Source of the DNA: Oceanospirillum maris DSM 6286
Lineage (GTDB): Bacteria; Pseudomonadota; Gammaproteobacteria; Pseudomonadales; Halomonadaceae
Length of the DNA stretch: 64,000 nt
Assembly: GCF_000422865.1 (NCBI RefSeq)
Contig: NZ_KE383937.1
Location: 11,284 to 75,283 of the forward strand
Direction of reading: 5' to 3'
How positions within the stretch are numbered: the first letter of the stretch is position 1; each line of letters starts with the position of its first letter. Below the pieces are notes generated by a model. The model was not told the origin of the DNA and searched no databases. It saw only the letters and a list, made by a program, of their open reading frames with translations. The translations under genes were made by a program, and so were the position numbers. Shown one piece after another: positions 18,111 to 27,079 of this stretch.

Positions 18111-19988
18111 TTGAAGTCTAAGCCGCCCAATATAGATCACTCAAATAGACGTGATTCTGCTCAATTATCGCGCTCAATAAATCAGCAAGACTCCCCCCGT
18201 GCTGAATCCGATGATATTACGCCACAGGCACTTTGGCAGGCGGTTAAGCAGCATAAGAGAGAGCTTGTTCTTGCTAATGTTATTGCGATTTTTGCCACCC
18301 TGTTTAGCGTACCCTTGCCATTATTAATGCCATTGATGGTGGATGAAGTGTTACTGCATCAACCGGGTAATATGGCAGCGTGGATTGATTCTCTATTCCC
18401 GGACATCTGGCATGGGCCGGTGCTTTATATTGGCGTTATCTTGGTGGCGACCGTGATGATGAGGGCGATCTCTTTAGTCTTAAATGTTTGGCAAACGCGG
18501 CAGTTTACACTGATCTCTAAGGAGATCGTATTTACATTGCGACAACGTTTACTGGATCGGTTGCCACGTATTTCAATGGCGGAATATGAACACCTTGGAG
18601 CGGGGTCGGTCGCGTCTCATTTGGTGACGGATGTTGATACGATTGATCGGTTTATTAGTAGTTCTGTGAGCCGGTTTATTGTCGCATTTCTCTCTTTGAT
18701 TGGTGCGGCGGTTATTCTTTTCTGGATGCACTGGCAGTTAGCACTATTTATTCTGTTGCTTAATCCGTTGGTTGTCTGGGTCACCATGCGCCTTGGCAAA
18801 CATGTTAAACGTTTAAAGAAAACGCAGAACTCTGCCTTTGAAGCGTTCCAAATGGCTCTAGGGGAGACGTTAGATGTGGTGCAGCAGCTTCGTACCTGTA
18901 ACCGAGAAGAACACTATATTAAACGCCTCGTACGCAAGGCCGCCGATGTAAAAGATCACTCTGCCAGTTTTGAATGGAAAAGTGATGCGGTGAGCCGATT
19001 AAGCTTTCTGGTGTTTCTGTTTGGTTTTGATGTTTTTCGTGCGTTGTCTATGTTGATGGTGCTTTACTCCGATTTAACCGTGGGGCAGATGTTAGCTGTT
19101 TTTGGTTATCTCTGGTTTATGATGGGGCCGGTGCAAGAGGTGCTGGGTATTCAGTACTCTTGGTTTGCCGCTAAGGCTGCGACAGGTCGCCTCAACGGAT
19201 TGCTGAAGCTTGAACAAGAGCCGGTTTATCCTGCTCTTAGCAACCCTTTCAAAGGTGAGACGACGGCCAGTATTGAGCTGCAAGACTTACAACTTAAATA
19301 CGGTGATAATGAGCCTGTACTCAAAGGTGTTAGCCTTTCGATTCAGGCGGGAGAGAAAGTTGCCTTGGTGGGAACCAGTGGCGGGGGTAAATCCACCTTG
19401 GTACAGGCGCTTTTGGGCTTATATCGCTTAGAGTCCGGCCATGTTAGCTACAACGGTGTGGCTATGGAAAATATTGGCTTGCCTGTGATTCGAGAGCATG
19501 TGGCAACGGTGCTACAGCATCCCGCGCTCTTTAACGGTACGGTAAGAGACAACCTCACACTGGGTGTTGACCTGACTGACGTAGATCTTTGGCACGCCCT
19601 TGATATTGCCCAGTTAAAGCCTTTTGTAACAGGCCTTGAGAAAGGCTTGGATACACGGGTTGGACAAAAGGGGTTGCGGTTGTCCGGTGGGCAAAAGCAA
19701 CGTTTAGCTATTGCGCGTATGATTTTAACGGATCCGAAGGTGGTTATTTTAGATGAAGCAACCTCTGCGCTAGATACCGAAACAGAAGCCCATCTACATG
19801 AGGCGATGGCTGACTTTTTACAGGGAAGAACAACGCTGATTATTGCTCACCGTTTGAGTGCGGTAAAACAGGCTGATCGTGTTTATGTTTTTGATGACGG
19901 TAAAGTGATCGAACAAGGTAAACATGAAGATCTACTTCAACAGCAGGGCGTGTATCACAGGCTGTATGGCCAGCGGCAAACGTTTTAA
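18111..19988 (+). CDS. ABC transporter, fused permease/ATPase (type I exporter)
   Basis: A half-transporter of 625 residues that should act as a homodimer. Residues 1-45 are polar; about six membrane helices follow to residue 340 and the ATPase domain fills the rest. Walker A is GTSGGGKST (about residue 421), the signature is LSGGQKQRL, Walker B is VVILDEATSALD, and the switch is IIAHRLS. The TTG at 18111 is chosen because TAGGAG lies 8 bases before it; a GTG at 18102 overlaps that ribosome site. It resembles MsbA/YheI-type exporters in layout. The substrate cannot be deduced. Confidence 0.9.
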   Translation: MKSKPPNIDHSNRRDSAQLSRSINQQDSPRAESDDITPQALWQAVKQHKRELVLANVIAIFATLFSVPLPLLMPLMVDEVLLHQPGNMAAWIDSLFPDIWHGPVLYIGVILVATVMMRAISLVLNVWQTRQFTLISKEIVFTLRQRLLDRLPRISMAEYEHLGAGSVASHLVTDVDTIDRFISSSVSRFIVAFLSLIGAAVILFWMHWQLALFILLLNPLVVWVTMRLGKHVKRLKKTQNSAFEAFQMALGETLDVVQQLRTCNREEHYIKRLVRKAADVKDHSASFEWKSDAVSRLSFLVFLFGFDVFRALSMLMVLYSDLTVGQMLAVFGYLWFMMGPVQEVLGIQYSWFAAKAATGRLNGLLKLEQEPVYPALSNPFKGETTASIELQDLQLKYGDNEPVLKGVSLSIQAGEKVALVGTSGGGKSTLVQALLGLYRLESGHVSYNGVAMENIGLPVIREHVATVLQHPALFNGTVRDNLTLGVDLTDVDLWHALDIAQLKPFVTGLEKGLDTRVGQKGLRLSGGQKQRLAIARMILTDPKVVILDEATSALDTETEAHLHEAMADFLQGRTTLIIAHRLSAVKQADRVYVFDDGKVIEQGKHEDLLQQQGVYHRLYGQRQTF

Positions 19989-20045
19989 CTGTTGCTGACG
20001 TTGTTTCTGGGATTTTTTACTTAAGTTTTAGAAATTGATTTATTC

Positions 20046-20074
20046 AAAAAGGCGACCTTGTCACCAAGGTCGCC
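20046..20074 (-). terminator. rho-independent terminator of the YecA-like gene
   Basis: GGCGACCTTG (20051-20060) and CAAGGTCGCC (20065-20074) form a perfect 10-bp stem with loop TCAC. Read on the minus strand it is followed by five Ts, so it serves the gene ending at 20081. It may also stop plus-strand read-through from the ABC exporter. Confidence 0.88.
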
Positions 20075-20080
20075 TAAAGA

Positions 20081-20797
20081 CTAACGGCGCTTACCAGAAC
20101 GACGGGCGGAGCCACCGTTTTTATTACCGCCACTCTTACTGCCACTGTTATTACTATTATTATTACTACGACCTGCTTTACCTTGGCCTTTACCCGGAAA
20201 AACCTTAGGCTTTTCTGCCGGCGCATTGAACAGTAGGTACAGATCGACCAGAATTTCTGGCAGTTGGGCAGCCAAACGATTTGTGGTGTCTAAATCAGCG
20301 ACGATTTCATCAAGCTCTTCTTCTGGAAATAGGCAGGAGATCGCCATAAAAGGCAGCAGCAGCTCTGCAGCATCTTGTTCATGCTGACCAAACCAGATCG
20401 CTTCGCGCAGCATAACCGCTTCAATAAAGCCTGCACACCAAACACTCACTTCGCTATCGTCTAAAACCTCATCTTCTTCCAGTCCTGGCTCAAAGGGTAG
20501 CTCTATGGTTTGGCCGCGATAGAGTACAGTCCGAGTTTGATCCAGCATGGTTTCTAACCAGCTAATAACGGTATTTTCTGTAAATTCGCCATCAAATTTA
20601 GGCATACCGTTAAAAGCAACGGGTAGCCACTCACCTGTTGGCACTGGCTCTGGGCATACGGCCAAGGCCACCATAAAGCCATGGAGGCCAATGACATCGA
20701 GAGCCTCTGGATCAACATTGTCTGATTCTAGAAAATCATAAAGTTGATCGAGGATCTCATCGTCGATTACCGATACTGGAATAGATTCTTCTTTCAT
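20081..20797 (-). CDS. YecA/UPF0149 family protein with basic low-complexity tail
   Basis: Residues 1-195 are acidic and helical and match the UPF0149 (YgfB/YecA) family, with LDVIGLHGFMVALAVCPEPVP and GFIEAVMLREAIW as landmarks. The family's exact role is unresolved. From about residue 197 to 238 the protein changes to a Lys/Arg/Gly/Asn/Ser tail (SNNNSNNSGSK, GGNKNGG, RRSGKRR). That tail replaces the SEC-C zinc motif found at the end of true YecA. The acidic body and basic tail might give nucleic-acid contact, which is inference only. Confidence 0.85.
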   Translation of the reverse strand: MKEESIPVSVIDDEILDQLYDFLESDNVDPEALDVIGLHGFMVALAVCPEPVPTGEWLPVAFNGMPKFDGEFTENTVISWLETMLDQTRTVLYRGQTIELPFEPGLEEDEVLDDSEVSVWCAGFIEAVMLREAIWFGQHEQDAAELLLPFMAISCLFPEEELDEIVADLDTTNRLAAQLPEILVDLYLLFNAPAEKPKVFPGKGQGKAGRSNNNSNNSGSKSGGNKNGGSARRSGKRR

Positions 20798-21010
20798 AAT
20801 TACCTCAAAAAGGAGATGGCCCTTTTACTTGGGATTCTTTTTACTTAAGGCTATCGCTGGTTTATTGGGCCATTAAACTAGCGTTATTGTACCAGTGTCG
20901 CCTATGAACGGTAGCTGACAATTGAGCTTTTCTCACGAAGCTGCCACCATCTCGGGTCATTATTATGAATTGTGATACTGAATGATGGTGCTGATACCCA
21001 AGGACACCGA

Positions 21011-21589
21011 ATGAAGGGTGATATTTTGTTGGAAAAACACTCAGAAGCTTTACCTTTTTGCCCTGACCCTAGGGATAAAACTCAAGCAGAAGTTGCTCTG
21101 CGCTTTGGTTTGATCTATTGGATGAAGCGGGCTGAGCGCTATTTTAATAAAACTTATCCTGTTCCAGAGCTGGATCTTAGCTTAAGGGGGAAGTGTGCAG
21201 GCCAAGCTTATCTTCAAAAGTGGAAGCTACGGTTTAATCTCGGACTTATGGCGGAAAACTATCAAGATTTTATGTTGAATGTTGTGCCCCATGAACTTGC
21301 ACATCTTATCGTCTTTCGTGAATTTGGCGGACGTATTAAACCTCACGGCCAAGAGTGGCAGGCTGTGATGGAGCAGGTGCTTGGCGTACCGGCAAAAACA
21401 ACCCATCGCTATGATGTTAGTAAAACGGCTCGACAGCATTATATCTACCGCTGTGGCTGTCCTGATCGGGTTCATGGATTAACGATTCGTCGTCATAATA
21501 AAGTGGCGCAAGGTGTTAAATATCAGTGTAAAGGCTGCCAGCAAGAGCTAGAGTATCTTTATTTTTCTGAAGAAGCTGAGACTCTTTAG
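21011..21589 (+). CDS. sprT: SprT family zinc metalloprotease-like protein
   Basis: A 192-residue protein with the zincin motif HELAH (H94-H98) inside VVPHELAHLIVFREFGG, and a C-terminal zinc ribbon with CGC and CKGC pairs. This is the order in E. coli SprT (165 residues). Start 21011 follows AAGGA at 21000-21004; an upstream ATG at 20972 lacks a ribosome site. Bacterial SprT function is poorly known, while the eukaryotic relatives (Spartan) degrade DNA-protein crosslinks. Confidence 0.9.
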   Translation: MKGDILLEKHSEALPFCPDPRDKTQAEVALRFGLIYWMKRAERYFNKTYPVPELDLSLRGKCAGQAYLQKWKLRFNLGLMAENYQDFMLNVVPHELAHLIVFREFGGRIKPHGQEWQAVMEQVLGVPAKTTHRYDVSKTARQHYIYRCGCPDRVHGLTIRRHNKVAQGVKYQCKGCQQELEYLYFSEEAETL

Positions 21590-21671
21590 CCTATTTATGG
21601 TTGATGATGGCTTATGATTATTCCTTGATTTAACTGCAATCTATTGATTATGAATAATAAATAGTTATCTG

Positions 21672-21706
21672 AAGCATTTTGTAACGCTTGGTTAGATGCT
21701 TTTTTT
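21672..21706 (+). terminator. rho-independent terminator after sprT
   Basis: AAGCAT (21672-21677) pairs with ATGCTT (21695-21700), with an inner TAAC/GTTA stem, and is followed by a T-run. Confidence 0.8.
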
Positions 21707-21775
21707 GATTAGACAGGTAAACTTTGTCGTTAACATTCTTTCTATAACTCACTTTCTTCATGATAAGGATTCTTA

Positions 21776-23656
21776 ATGACGTCACTGTCTTTTAAAAGCA
21801 AAATGCTGCTTTCAACAATAAGTCTTTTGCTGGCAAGTTGCGTGGTTCTTGCGCTCTTATCGCTGACTCGTCTAGTGACTGAAACAAGCATTCAGATTAG
21901 TGATCAGCTAGGCATGACCCTAAATCAAGCTGAGTCATTGGTGGATGGTTGGCTGGACAGTAAGTCGGCTATTGTGGATGCGGCGGCAGAAACACTACCT
22001 GTGGAAAAAGAGAGAGTGAGTGAATTTTTAACACTAAGCCGCACAGCCGGTCATTTTGATCTATTTTACGTCGGCACAGAGCAGGGAGATATGCTTCAGT
22101 CATTCCCTCCCGTTAGCCTATCGTCTGACTATGACCCGAGAAAGCGACCTTGGTATCAGCAAGTAAAAAGAGAAGGTCATTCAGTCGTGACGGCACCCTA
22201 TCCCCGTGCGAGTACGGGAGAGTTAGTTGTCACCCTAGCAGCACCAATGAAAAGTGCATTAGGTGGCGTTGTTGCTGGTGATATTACCTTGACTAGTTTG
22301 GTTAAGTCCCTTTTAAGTTTGGATACTCGTTGGCCTTCAGAGTTATGGCTTGTGGGTCAAGATAACCAGCTTTTAGCTCATCCCAATCCTGAACTTGTTA
22401 TCCAGAAACGAAGCTATGATGATCTACTTACGCCAGCGGAGGCTGGTGTTGCAGGGCTTCAGCGTGTTGTTTATCAAGAAGAGCAGTATTTTATTAAGGA
22501 AGTTCAATTAGAGAAAACCGGCTGGCGGTTGATTCTTTTGGTTGAGCGGGATTCCGCGCTTGCACCTCTGTATAAGCTAACATGGCAGTTGATCTTCAGT
22601 AGTCTCTTGATTCTTCTGGTTGCCAGTGGACTCGTCTATTTAATGGCTCGCTATTTCAGTCAACCTCTTGTTATTGCGACATCTGCGCTGCACCGATTGG
22701 CAGAGGGGTATATCGACCAAAGATTAGACATTGTCAGCAAAGATGAGTTTGGTCAAATCAGTACGGCATTTAACCAATTAGCAGAGAAGCTTCACGGTAG
22801 CTTAGGAAATATATCTCGTTTAAGCCATAAATTGCTACAGGATTCCGATGCTACGGCCCAACGTTCTAATAGTGCTTTGGAAGATACGATGGCGCAGCAA
22901 GCCGCGTTGTCACAATTGACGGACGCTATTGAACAAATGTCGATAGCCAGTGGTGAAATTGCAAGAAATGCGGAGCAGACAGCAAGCTCTGCAGAGCAAG
23001 CGGCCCATGCTAGTGGTGCAGGCCTTTCGTTGGTTAAATCGAGTCAGTCCGCCATTGCTGCACTTTCAGAACAAGTGCATGAAAATTCCGGTCAGCTGAG
23101 TACGTTAGCTAAAACCGTCTCCGCGATTCGCAGTATTCTTTCTAAGATTAATGAGATTGCGGAGCAAACTAACCTGTTGGCTCTTAATGCAGCGATTGAA
23201 GCAGCGCGGGCCGGTGAACATGGTCGTGGGTTTGCAGTGGTCGCTGATGAGGTTCGCTCGTTATCACACAACACTCAGTCTGCAACCCATGAGATTCATA
23301 CGCTAACGCAAGAGTTAGAAGTTGCGACCCAAAAAGCTTTAGCGGATATGGATGCTAGCGAGCAAACTGCACAGAAAAGTACAGACCAAGCGGATAAGGC
23401 GAGTCAGCAATTGCAGGTGATTACCGATGCGAACAGCTATATCTGTGATATGACGGTTCAAACTGCAAGTGCTGTAGAAGAGCAGCACGCCATGTCTAAT
23501 GAGGTTAATCAGCATAGCCAGCACATTGCTCAATTGATTGATAATTCTGCCAAGGTGACGGAAGAGAACCACAAGCAGGCGCTACAATTGAAGAAAGAGA
23601 GCCTCTCTTTGCAAGAGCAGTTATCAAGTGCGTTTAAGCTGGATTCAAAATTTTAA
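21776..23656 (+). CDS. methyl-accepting chemotaxis protein, dCache type
   Basis: Transmembrane chemoreceptor of 626 residues. It has a membrane helix at about residues 9-31 and a periplasmic sensor to about 270 with the double-Cache signature [11 protein letters not shown] and later [20 protein letters not shown] second helix follows ([20 protein letters not shown]), then a HAMP domain. The methyl-accepting signalling region carries the hairpin core [20 protein letters not shown], then [18 protein letters not shown] (about residue 458 on). Ligand unknown; dCache receptors often bind amino acids or organic acids. It stands alone, with no che genes nearby. Confidence 0.95.
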   Translation: MTSLSFKSKMLLSTISLLLASCVVLALLSLTRLVTETSIQISDQLGMTLNQAESLVDGWLDSKSAIVDAAAETLPVEKERVSEFLTLSRTAGHFDLFYVGTEQGDMLQSFPPVSLSSDYDPRKRPWYQQVKREGHSVVTAPYPRASTGELVVTLAAPMKSALGGVVAGDITLTSLVKSLLSLDTRWPSELWLVGQDNQLLAHPNPELVIQKRSYDDLLTPAEAGVAGLQRVVYQEEQYFIKEVQLEKTGWRLILLVERDSALAPLYKLTWQLIFSSLLILLVASGLVYLMARYFSQPLVIATSALHRLAEGYIDQRLDIVSKDEFGQISTAFNQLAEKLHGSLGNISRLSHKLLQDSDATAQRSNSALEDTMAQQAALSQLTDAIEQMSIASGEIARNAEQTASSAEQAAHASGAGLSLVKSSQSAIAALSEQVHENSGQLSTLAKTVSAIRSILSKINEIAEQTNLLALNAAIEAARAGEHGRGFAVVADEVRSLSHNTQSATHEIHTLTQELEVATQKALADMDASEQTAQKSTDQADKASQQLQVITDANSYICDMTVQTASAVEEQHAMSNEVNQHSQHIAQLIDNSAKVTEENHKQALQLKKESLSLQEQLSSAFKLDSKF

Positions 23657-23773
23657 CAATGGATAAATAAACCTGTCTTCTTTAATTGCTGTGATTATTA
23701 TTGGCCTATCTAATTAGGTTTTATATGTTAATGACAGCCTTCCTACCTTCTATTGAATCTAAGATAATGATTG

Positions 23774-23797
23774 AACCCCACCCTTTGGTTGGGGTTT
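23774..23797 (+). terminator. likely terminator downstream of the chemoreceptor gene
   Basis: AACCCCA (23774-23780) pairs with TGGGGTT (23790-23796), followed by a short T-run. It is about 118 bases after the stop codon. Confidence 0.6.
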
Positions 23798-24020
23798 ATG
23801 ACTAAGTAGTCTATTGTTATATGGTTAATTTGGCTTATAAAACGCAATATCCTCGTCTTCTTATGCAGTAATAGCGATATATAATATAGTTATGGTATTG
23901 GTCTAAAGTCGAACGATTATCTATTGTGCACCTGCGAAGGATAGAAACTAACAGTGGTTGATTGGTCACAAAATAAATTAATCATTGTAACTTATTGATT
24001 TTAAAGGAAAAAATACTTCT

Positions 24021-24034
24021 ACCAAGGTCTAATG
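24021..24034 (+). promoter_or_regulatory. candidate CrbR-type regulator site upstream of acs
   Basis: ACCAAGGTCTAATG (24021-24034) contains AAGGTCTAAT, the exact reverse complement of ATTAGACCTT found at 33704-33713 before the second symporter operon. A related TTGGTCTAA lies at 23898-23906. CrbR control of acs is known in Vibrio and Pseudomonas; the identity of this site is inference. Confidence 0.45.
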
Positions 24035-24169
24035 TTTTCCCTTCCTTTAGGACAGTATAACTTTGCTACGAATATTCATTCTGGGTGGGGTTATTTTTTA
24101 AAACCTTCGCATTATAAAAATAAAGCACCTAGGGTTTCTTTTCCTCAACGGCACAGAGGCAAGATTTAG

Positions 24170-26119
24170 ATGAGCGAACAAAAAAAAGTATATCCAGTAC
24201 CTGCAGACATAGCATCCAGTGCTTTAGTAAACAAAGCTAAATATGAAGAGATGTATAAACAATCGGTTGAACAGCCAGATGCGTTCTGGGCTGAACATGG
24301 TCAGCGTATTGACTGGATGAAGCCGTTTAATAAAGTTAAAAATGTAAGCTTTGATTCTCACAATGTTGATATTAAATGGTTTGAAGATGGCACATTGAAT
24401 GCCAGTGTTAGTTGTCTTGATCGTCACCTTGATACTCGTGGTGATCAGGTCGCTATTATTTGGGAAGGTGATAACCCAGAGCAAGATGAGAAAATCACGT
24501 ACCGTGACCTACACACCCGTGTCTGTAAGTTTGCTAACGCCCTAAAAAATGAAGGCGTGCGCAAAGGTGATGTCGTTACTATCTACATGCCAATGATTCC
24601 TGAAGCAGCCGTGGCTATGTTGGCCTGTGCGCGTATTGGTGCGGTACATTCTGTTGTTTTCGGTGGTTTCTCACCGGACGCGATTGCTGGTCGTATTATC
24701 AACTCTGACTCTCGTATCGTGATTACATCAGATCAAGGTCGTCGCGGCGGTAAAGCGGTTCCTTTGAAAGAGAATGTTGATGAAGCTCTAACCAACCCGC
24801 ATGTTAAAACGGTCGATAAAGTTGTTGTTGTTAAGTGTACCGGTGGTGATATTGCTTGGCACGATCATCGTGATGTTTGGTTCCACGATATTTATGAATC
24901 TGCATCAGAAATCTGCCCACCAGAGGAGATGAATGCGGAAGATCCTCTGTTTATCCTTTACACCTCCGGCTCTACTGGCGCACCAAAAGGTCTGAAGCAT
25001 ACCACTGGCGGCTACATGGTTTATGCCTCTATGACCCATCAGTATATCTTTGATTATAAAGAAGGTGATGTTTATTGGTGTACGGCTGATGTTGGCTGGA
25101 TTACAGGTCATAGTTATATTCTTTATGGGCCACTAGCTAATGGTGCTACGACCTTAATGTTTGAAGGTGTGCCTTCCTATCCATCTCATAGCCGTTTTGG
25201 CGATGTGATTGATAAACACAATGTGAGTATTCTTTACACGGCTCCGACAGCTGTTCGTGCTCTGATGGCTCAAGGCGAAGATGTCATGGGTGATACTAAG
25301 CGGGATTCCTTACGTTTGCTGGGTTCCGTTGGTGAGCCGATCAACCCTGAAGCTTGGGAGTGGTATCACAAGAAAATTGGTAACAGCTCTTGTCCAATCG
25401 TTGATACATGGTGGCAAACAGAGACTGGTGGTATTTTGATTTCTCCTCTGCCAGGCGCGACAGATTTGAAACCGGGTTCTGCAACTCTGCCTTTCTTTGG
25501 TGTTCAGCCTGCGTTGGTTGATGGCCAAGGCACAGAGCTATCGGGAGCAACAGAAGGTAGTCTGATTCTGCAGGATAGCTGGCCAGGTCAAGCTCGTTCG
25601 ATTTGGGGAGATCATGAACGCTTTGTGCAAACTTATTTCAGTACCTACCCTGGTGCGTACTTTACCGGTGATGGTGCTCGTCGTGATGAAGATGGCTATT
25701 ACTGGATTACCGGCCGTGTGGATGACGTTATCAACGTATCAGGCCACCGTATGGGTACCGCTGAAATCGAAAGTGCGATGGTTGCTCATAAAGACGTTGC
25801 TGAGGCAGCCGTTGTGGGTTATCCGCACGATATTAAAGGTCAAGGCATCTACATTTACATTACAGTGAATGAAGGCACTGAAGCGACTGATGAGCTGCGT
25901 GCAGAGCTGGTTAAGTGGGTACGTAAAGAGATCGGCCCAATTGCAACCCCTGACTTAATTCAGTTCTCTGATGGCCTACCTAAAACGCGTTCCGGTAAAA
26001 TTATGCGCCGTATTTTGCGTAAAATTGCAGCCAATGAATGTGATGGTTTAGGTGATACCTCAACACTGGCCGACCCAAGTGTTGTTGATAACTTGATTGA
26101 GTCACGTTTGAATCGTTAG
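24170..26119 (+). CDS. acs: acetyl-CoA synthetase
   Basis: AMP-forming acetate-CoA ligase for growth on acetate and its scavenging. Length is 649 residues (E. coli 652). Landmarks are the adenylation P-loop [18 protein letters not shown] (about residue 262), WWQTETGG, the hinge region [24 protein letters not shown], and the C-terminal SGKIMRR whose lysine is the usual acetylation switch. Its neighbours crbR, crbS and the symporters make a complete acetate uptake and activation locus. It ends at a strong terminator at 26168. Confidence 0.98.
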   Translation: MSEQKKVYPVPADIASSALVNKAKYEEMYKQSVEQPDAFWAEHGQRIDWMKPFNKVKNVSFDSHNVDIKWFEDGTLNASVSCLDRHLDTRGDQVAIIWEGDNPEQDEKITYRDLHTRVCKFANALKNEGVRKGDVVTIYMPMIPEAAVAMLACARIGAVHSVVFGGFSPDAIAGRIINSDSRIVITSDQGRRGGKAVPLKENVDEALTNPHVKTVDKVVVVKCTGGDIAWHDHRDVWFHDIYESASEICPPEEMNAEDPLFILYTSGSTGAPKGLKHTTGGYMVYASMTHQYIFDYKEGDVYWCTADVGWITGHSYILYGPLANGATTLMFEGVPSYPSHSRFGDVIDKHNVSILYTAPTAVRALMAQGEDVMGDTKRDSLRLLGSVGEPINPEAWEWYHKKIGNSSCPIVDTWWQTETGGILISPLPGATDLKPGSATLPFFGVQPALVDGQGTELSGATEGSLILQDSWPGQARSIWGDHERFVQTYFSTYPGAYFTGDGARRDEDGYYWITGRVDDVINVSGHRMGTAEIESAMVAHKDVAEAAVVGYPHDIKGQGIYIYITVNEGTEATDELRAELVKWVRKEIGPIATPDLIQFSDGLPKTRSGKIMRRILRKIAANECDGLGDTSTLADPSVVDNLIESRLNR

Positions 26120-26167
26120 ATTTAAGCCATGATTTTTAGGTATTAGGCCTAAGAACTGCGTGTGATA

Positions 26168-26203
26168 AAAAACCCTATACGGCAGCGTATAGGTTTTTTT
26201 TTT
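26168..26203 (+). terminator. rho-independent terminator of acs
   Basis: CCTATAC (26174-26180) pairs with GTATAGG (26187-26193) and is followed by ten Ts. Confidence 0.92.
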
Positions 26204-26234
26204 GCAGGCAAAAGTGTCAACAATAATGTACTAT

Positions 26235-26274
26235 TAGCGACTAAAGAATAGTAATAGCGACTAAAAAATAGTAA
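26235..26274 (+). repeat. two-copy tandem repeat, 20-bp period, before crbR
   Basis: TAGCGACTAAAGAATAGTAA at 26235-26254 is followed at once by TAGCGACTAAAAAATAGTAA at 26255-26274, with one difference. It lies between the acs terminator and the crbR ribosome site. Confidence 0.85.
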
Positions 26275-26311
26275 AAAAACTATAAGACTAGCAGGGAGTT
26301 GGAGGAGATTA

Positions 26312-26968
26312 ATGGCATTAGCACAGAAAATTATAATTGCTGACGATCACCCATTGTTTCGCGCCGCGCTGCAGCAAGCGGTAAAGCAGGTAGCACCTGA
26401 AGCCGAGATTGTTGAAGCTGAAGACATGGAGGCTGTACAGACTGCAGCCAGCAAAAATGCCGACGCAGACCTTATCTTACTGGATCTGCATATGCCCGGA
26501 GCCCATGGCTTCTCTGGGTTGGTTTTTTTACGAGGACAGTGCCCCGCCATTCCTGTCATCATGGTTTCTGGTACAGAGGAACCTATCGTTATTCAAAGGG
26601 CTATTGATTTTGGTTCGTCGGGATTTATTCCTAAATCGTCATCTTTGGAAACAATTGCTGATGCGATTAAAGACGTACTCAATGGTGAGATCTGGTTGCC
26701 AAATGCAGATACTTTGAGTGAAGTTAGTGAAGAACAAGCTCGTTTTGCCGAAGCCTTGTCTACCCTGACACCTCAGCAGTTTCGTGTTTTGAATATGTTA
26801 ACGGAAGGTTTGCTTAACAAGCAGATTGCTTATGAGCTGAACGTTTCAGAGGCAACAATTAAAGCTCACGTTACGGCTATTTTGCGTAAATTGGGTGTAC
26901 ATAGTCGTACTCAAGCGGTTATTGCCGCTAAACAGCTAGAAGTTGATCCGCCTAAGGTTGCTGAATAA
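26312..26968 (+). CDS. crbR: LuxR-type response regulator, CrbR-like
   Basis: Two-domain regulator of 218 residues. The receiver domain has the acidic pair in IIIADDHPLF, the phospho-acceptor D58 in LLDLHMPGA, and the lysine in FIPKSS. The output is a LuxR helix-turn-helix, NKQIAYELNVSEATIKAHV (about residues 170-190). GGAGGAG precedes the start. Placement after acs and beside a transporter-domain kinase is the known crbSR arrangement that controls acs in Vibrio and Pseudomonas. The symbol rests on that context. Confidence 0.88.
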   Translation: MALAQKIIIADDHPLFRAALQQAVKQVAPEAEIVEAEDMEAVQTAASKNADADLILLDLHMPGAHGFSGLVFLRGQCPAIPVIMVSGTEEPIVIQRAIDFGSSGFIPKSSSLETIADAIKDVLNGEIWLPNADTLSEVSEEQARFAEALSTLTPQQFRVLNMLTEGLLNKQIAYELNVSEATIKAHVTAILRKLGVHSRTQAVIAAKQLEVDPPKVAE

Positions 26969-27009
26969 GCTGCTTTGATTTTATGGATATTTTTAGCCTT
27001 GTAAGCAAG

Positions 27010-27057
27010 AACCGCTAACAGCATCTCTTTTATTATTGATGCGCTAGCGGTTTTTTT
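27010..27057 (+). terminator. rho-independent terminator of crbR
   Basis: AACCGCTA with inner GCATC (27010-27025) pairs with GATGC and TAGCGGTT (27038-27052), followed by a T-run. Confidence 0.85.
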
Positions 27058-27079
27058 ATGTGATATTTAATCTAATCAC

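Larger units (their letters stand above)
23657..24169. other. 513-bp regulatory region upstream of acs
   Basis: No gene is seen. After the terminator at 23774-23797 the stretch is AT-rich and holds two copies of GGTCTAA (at 23900 and 24026), described as candidate regulator sites. I found no convincing CRP site or sigma-70 pair. Confidence 0.6.
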
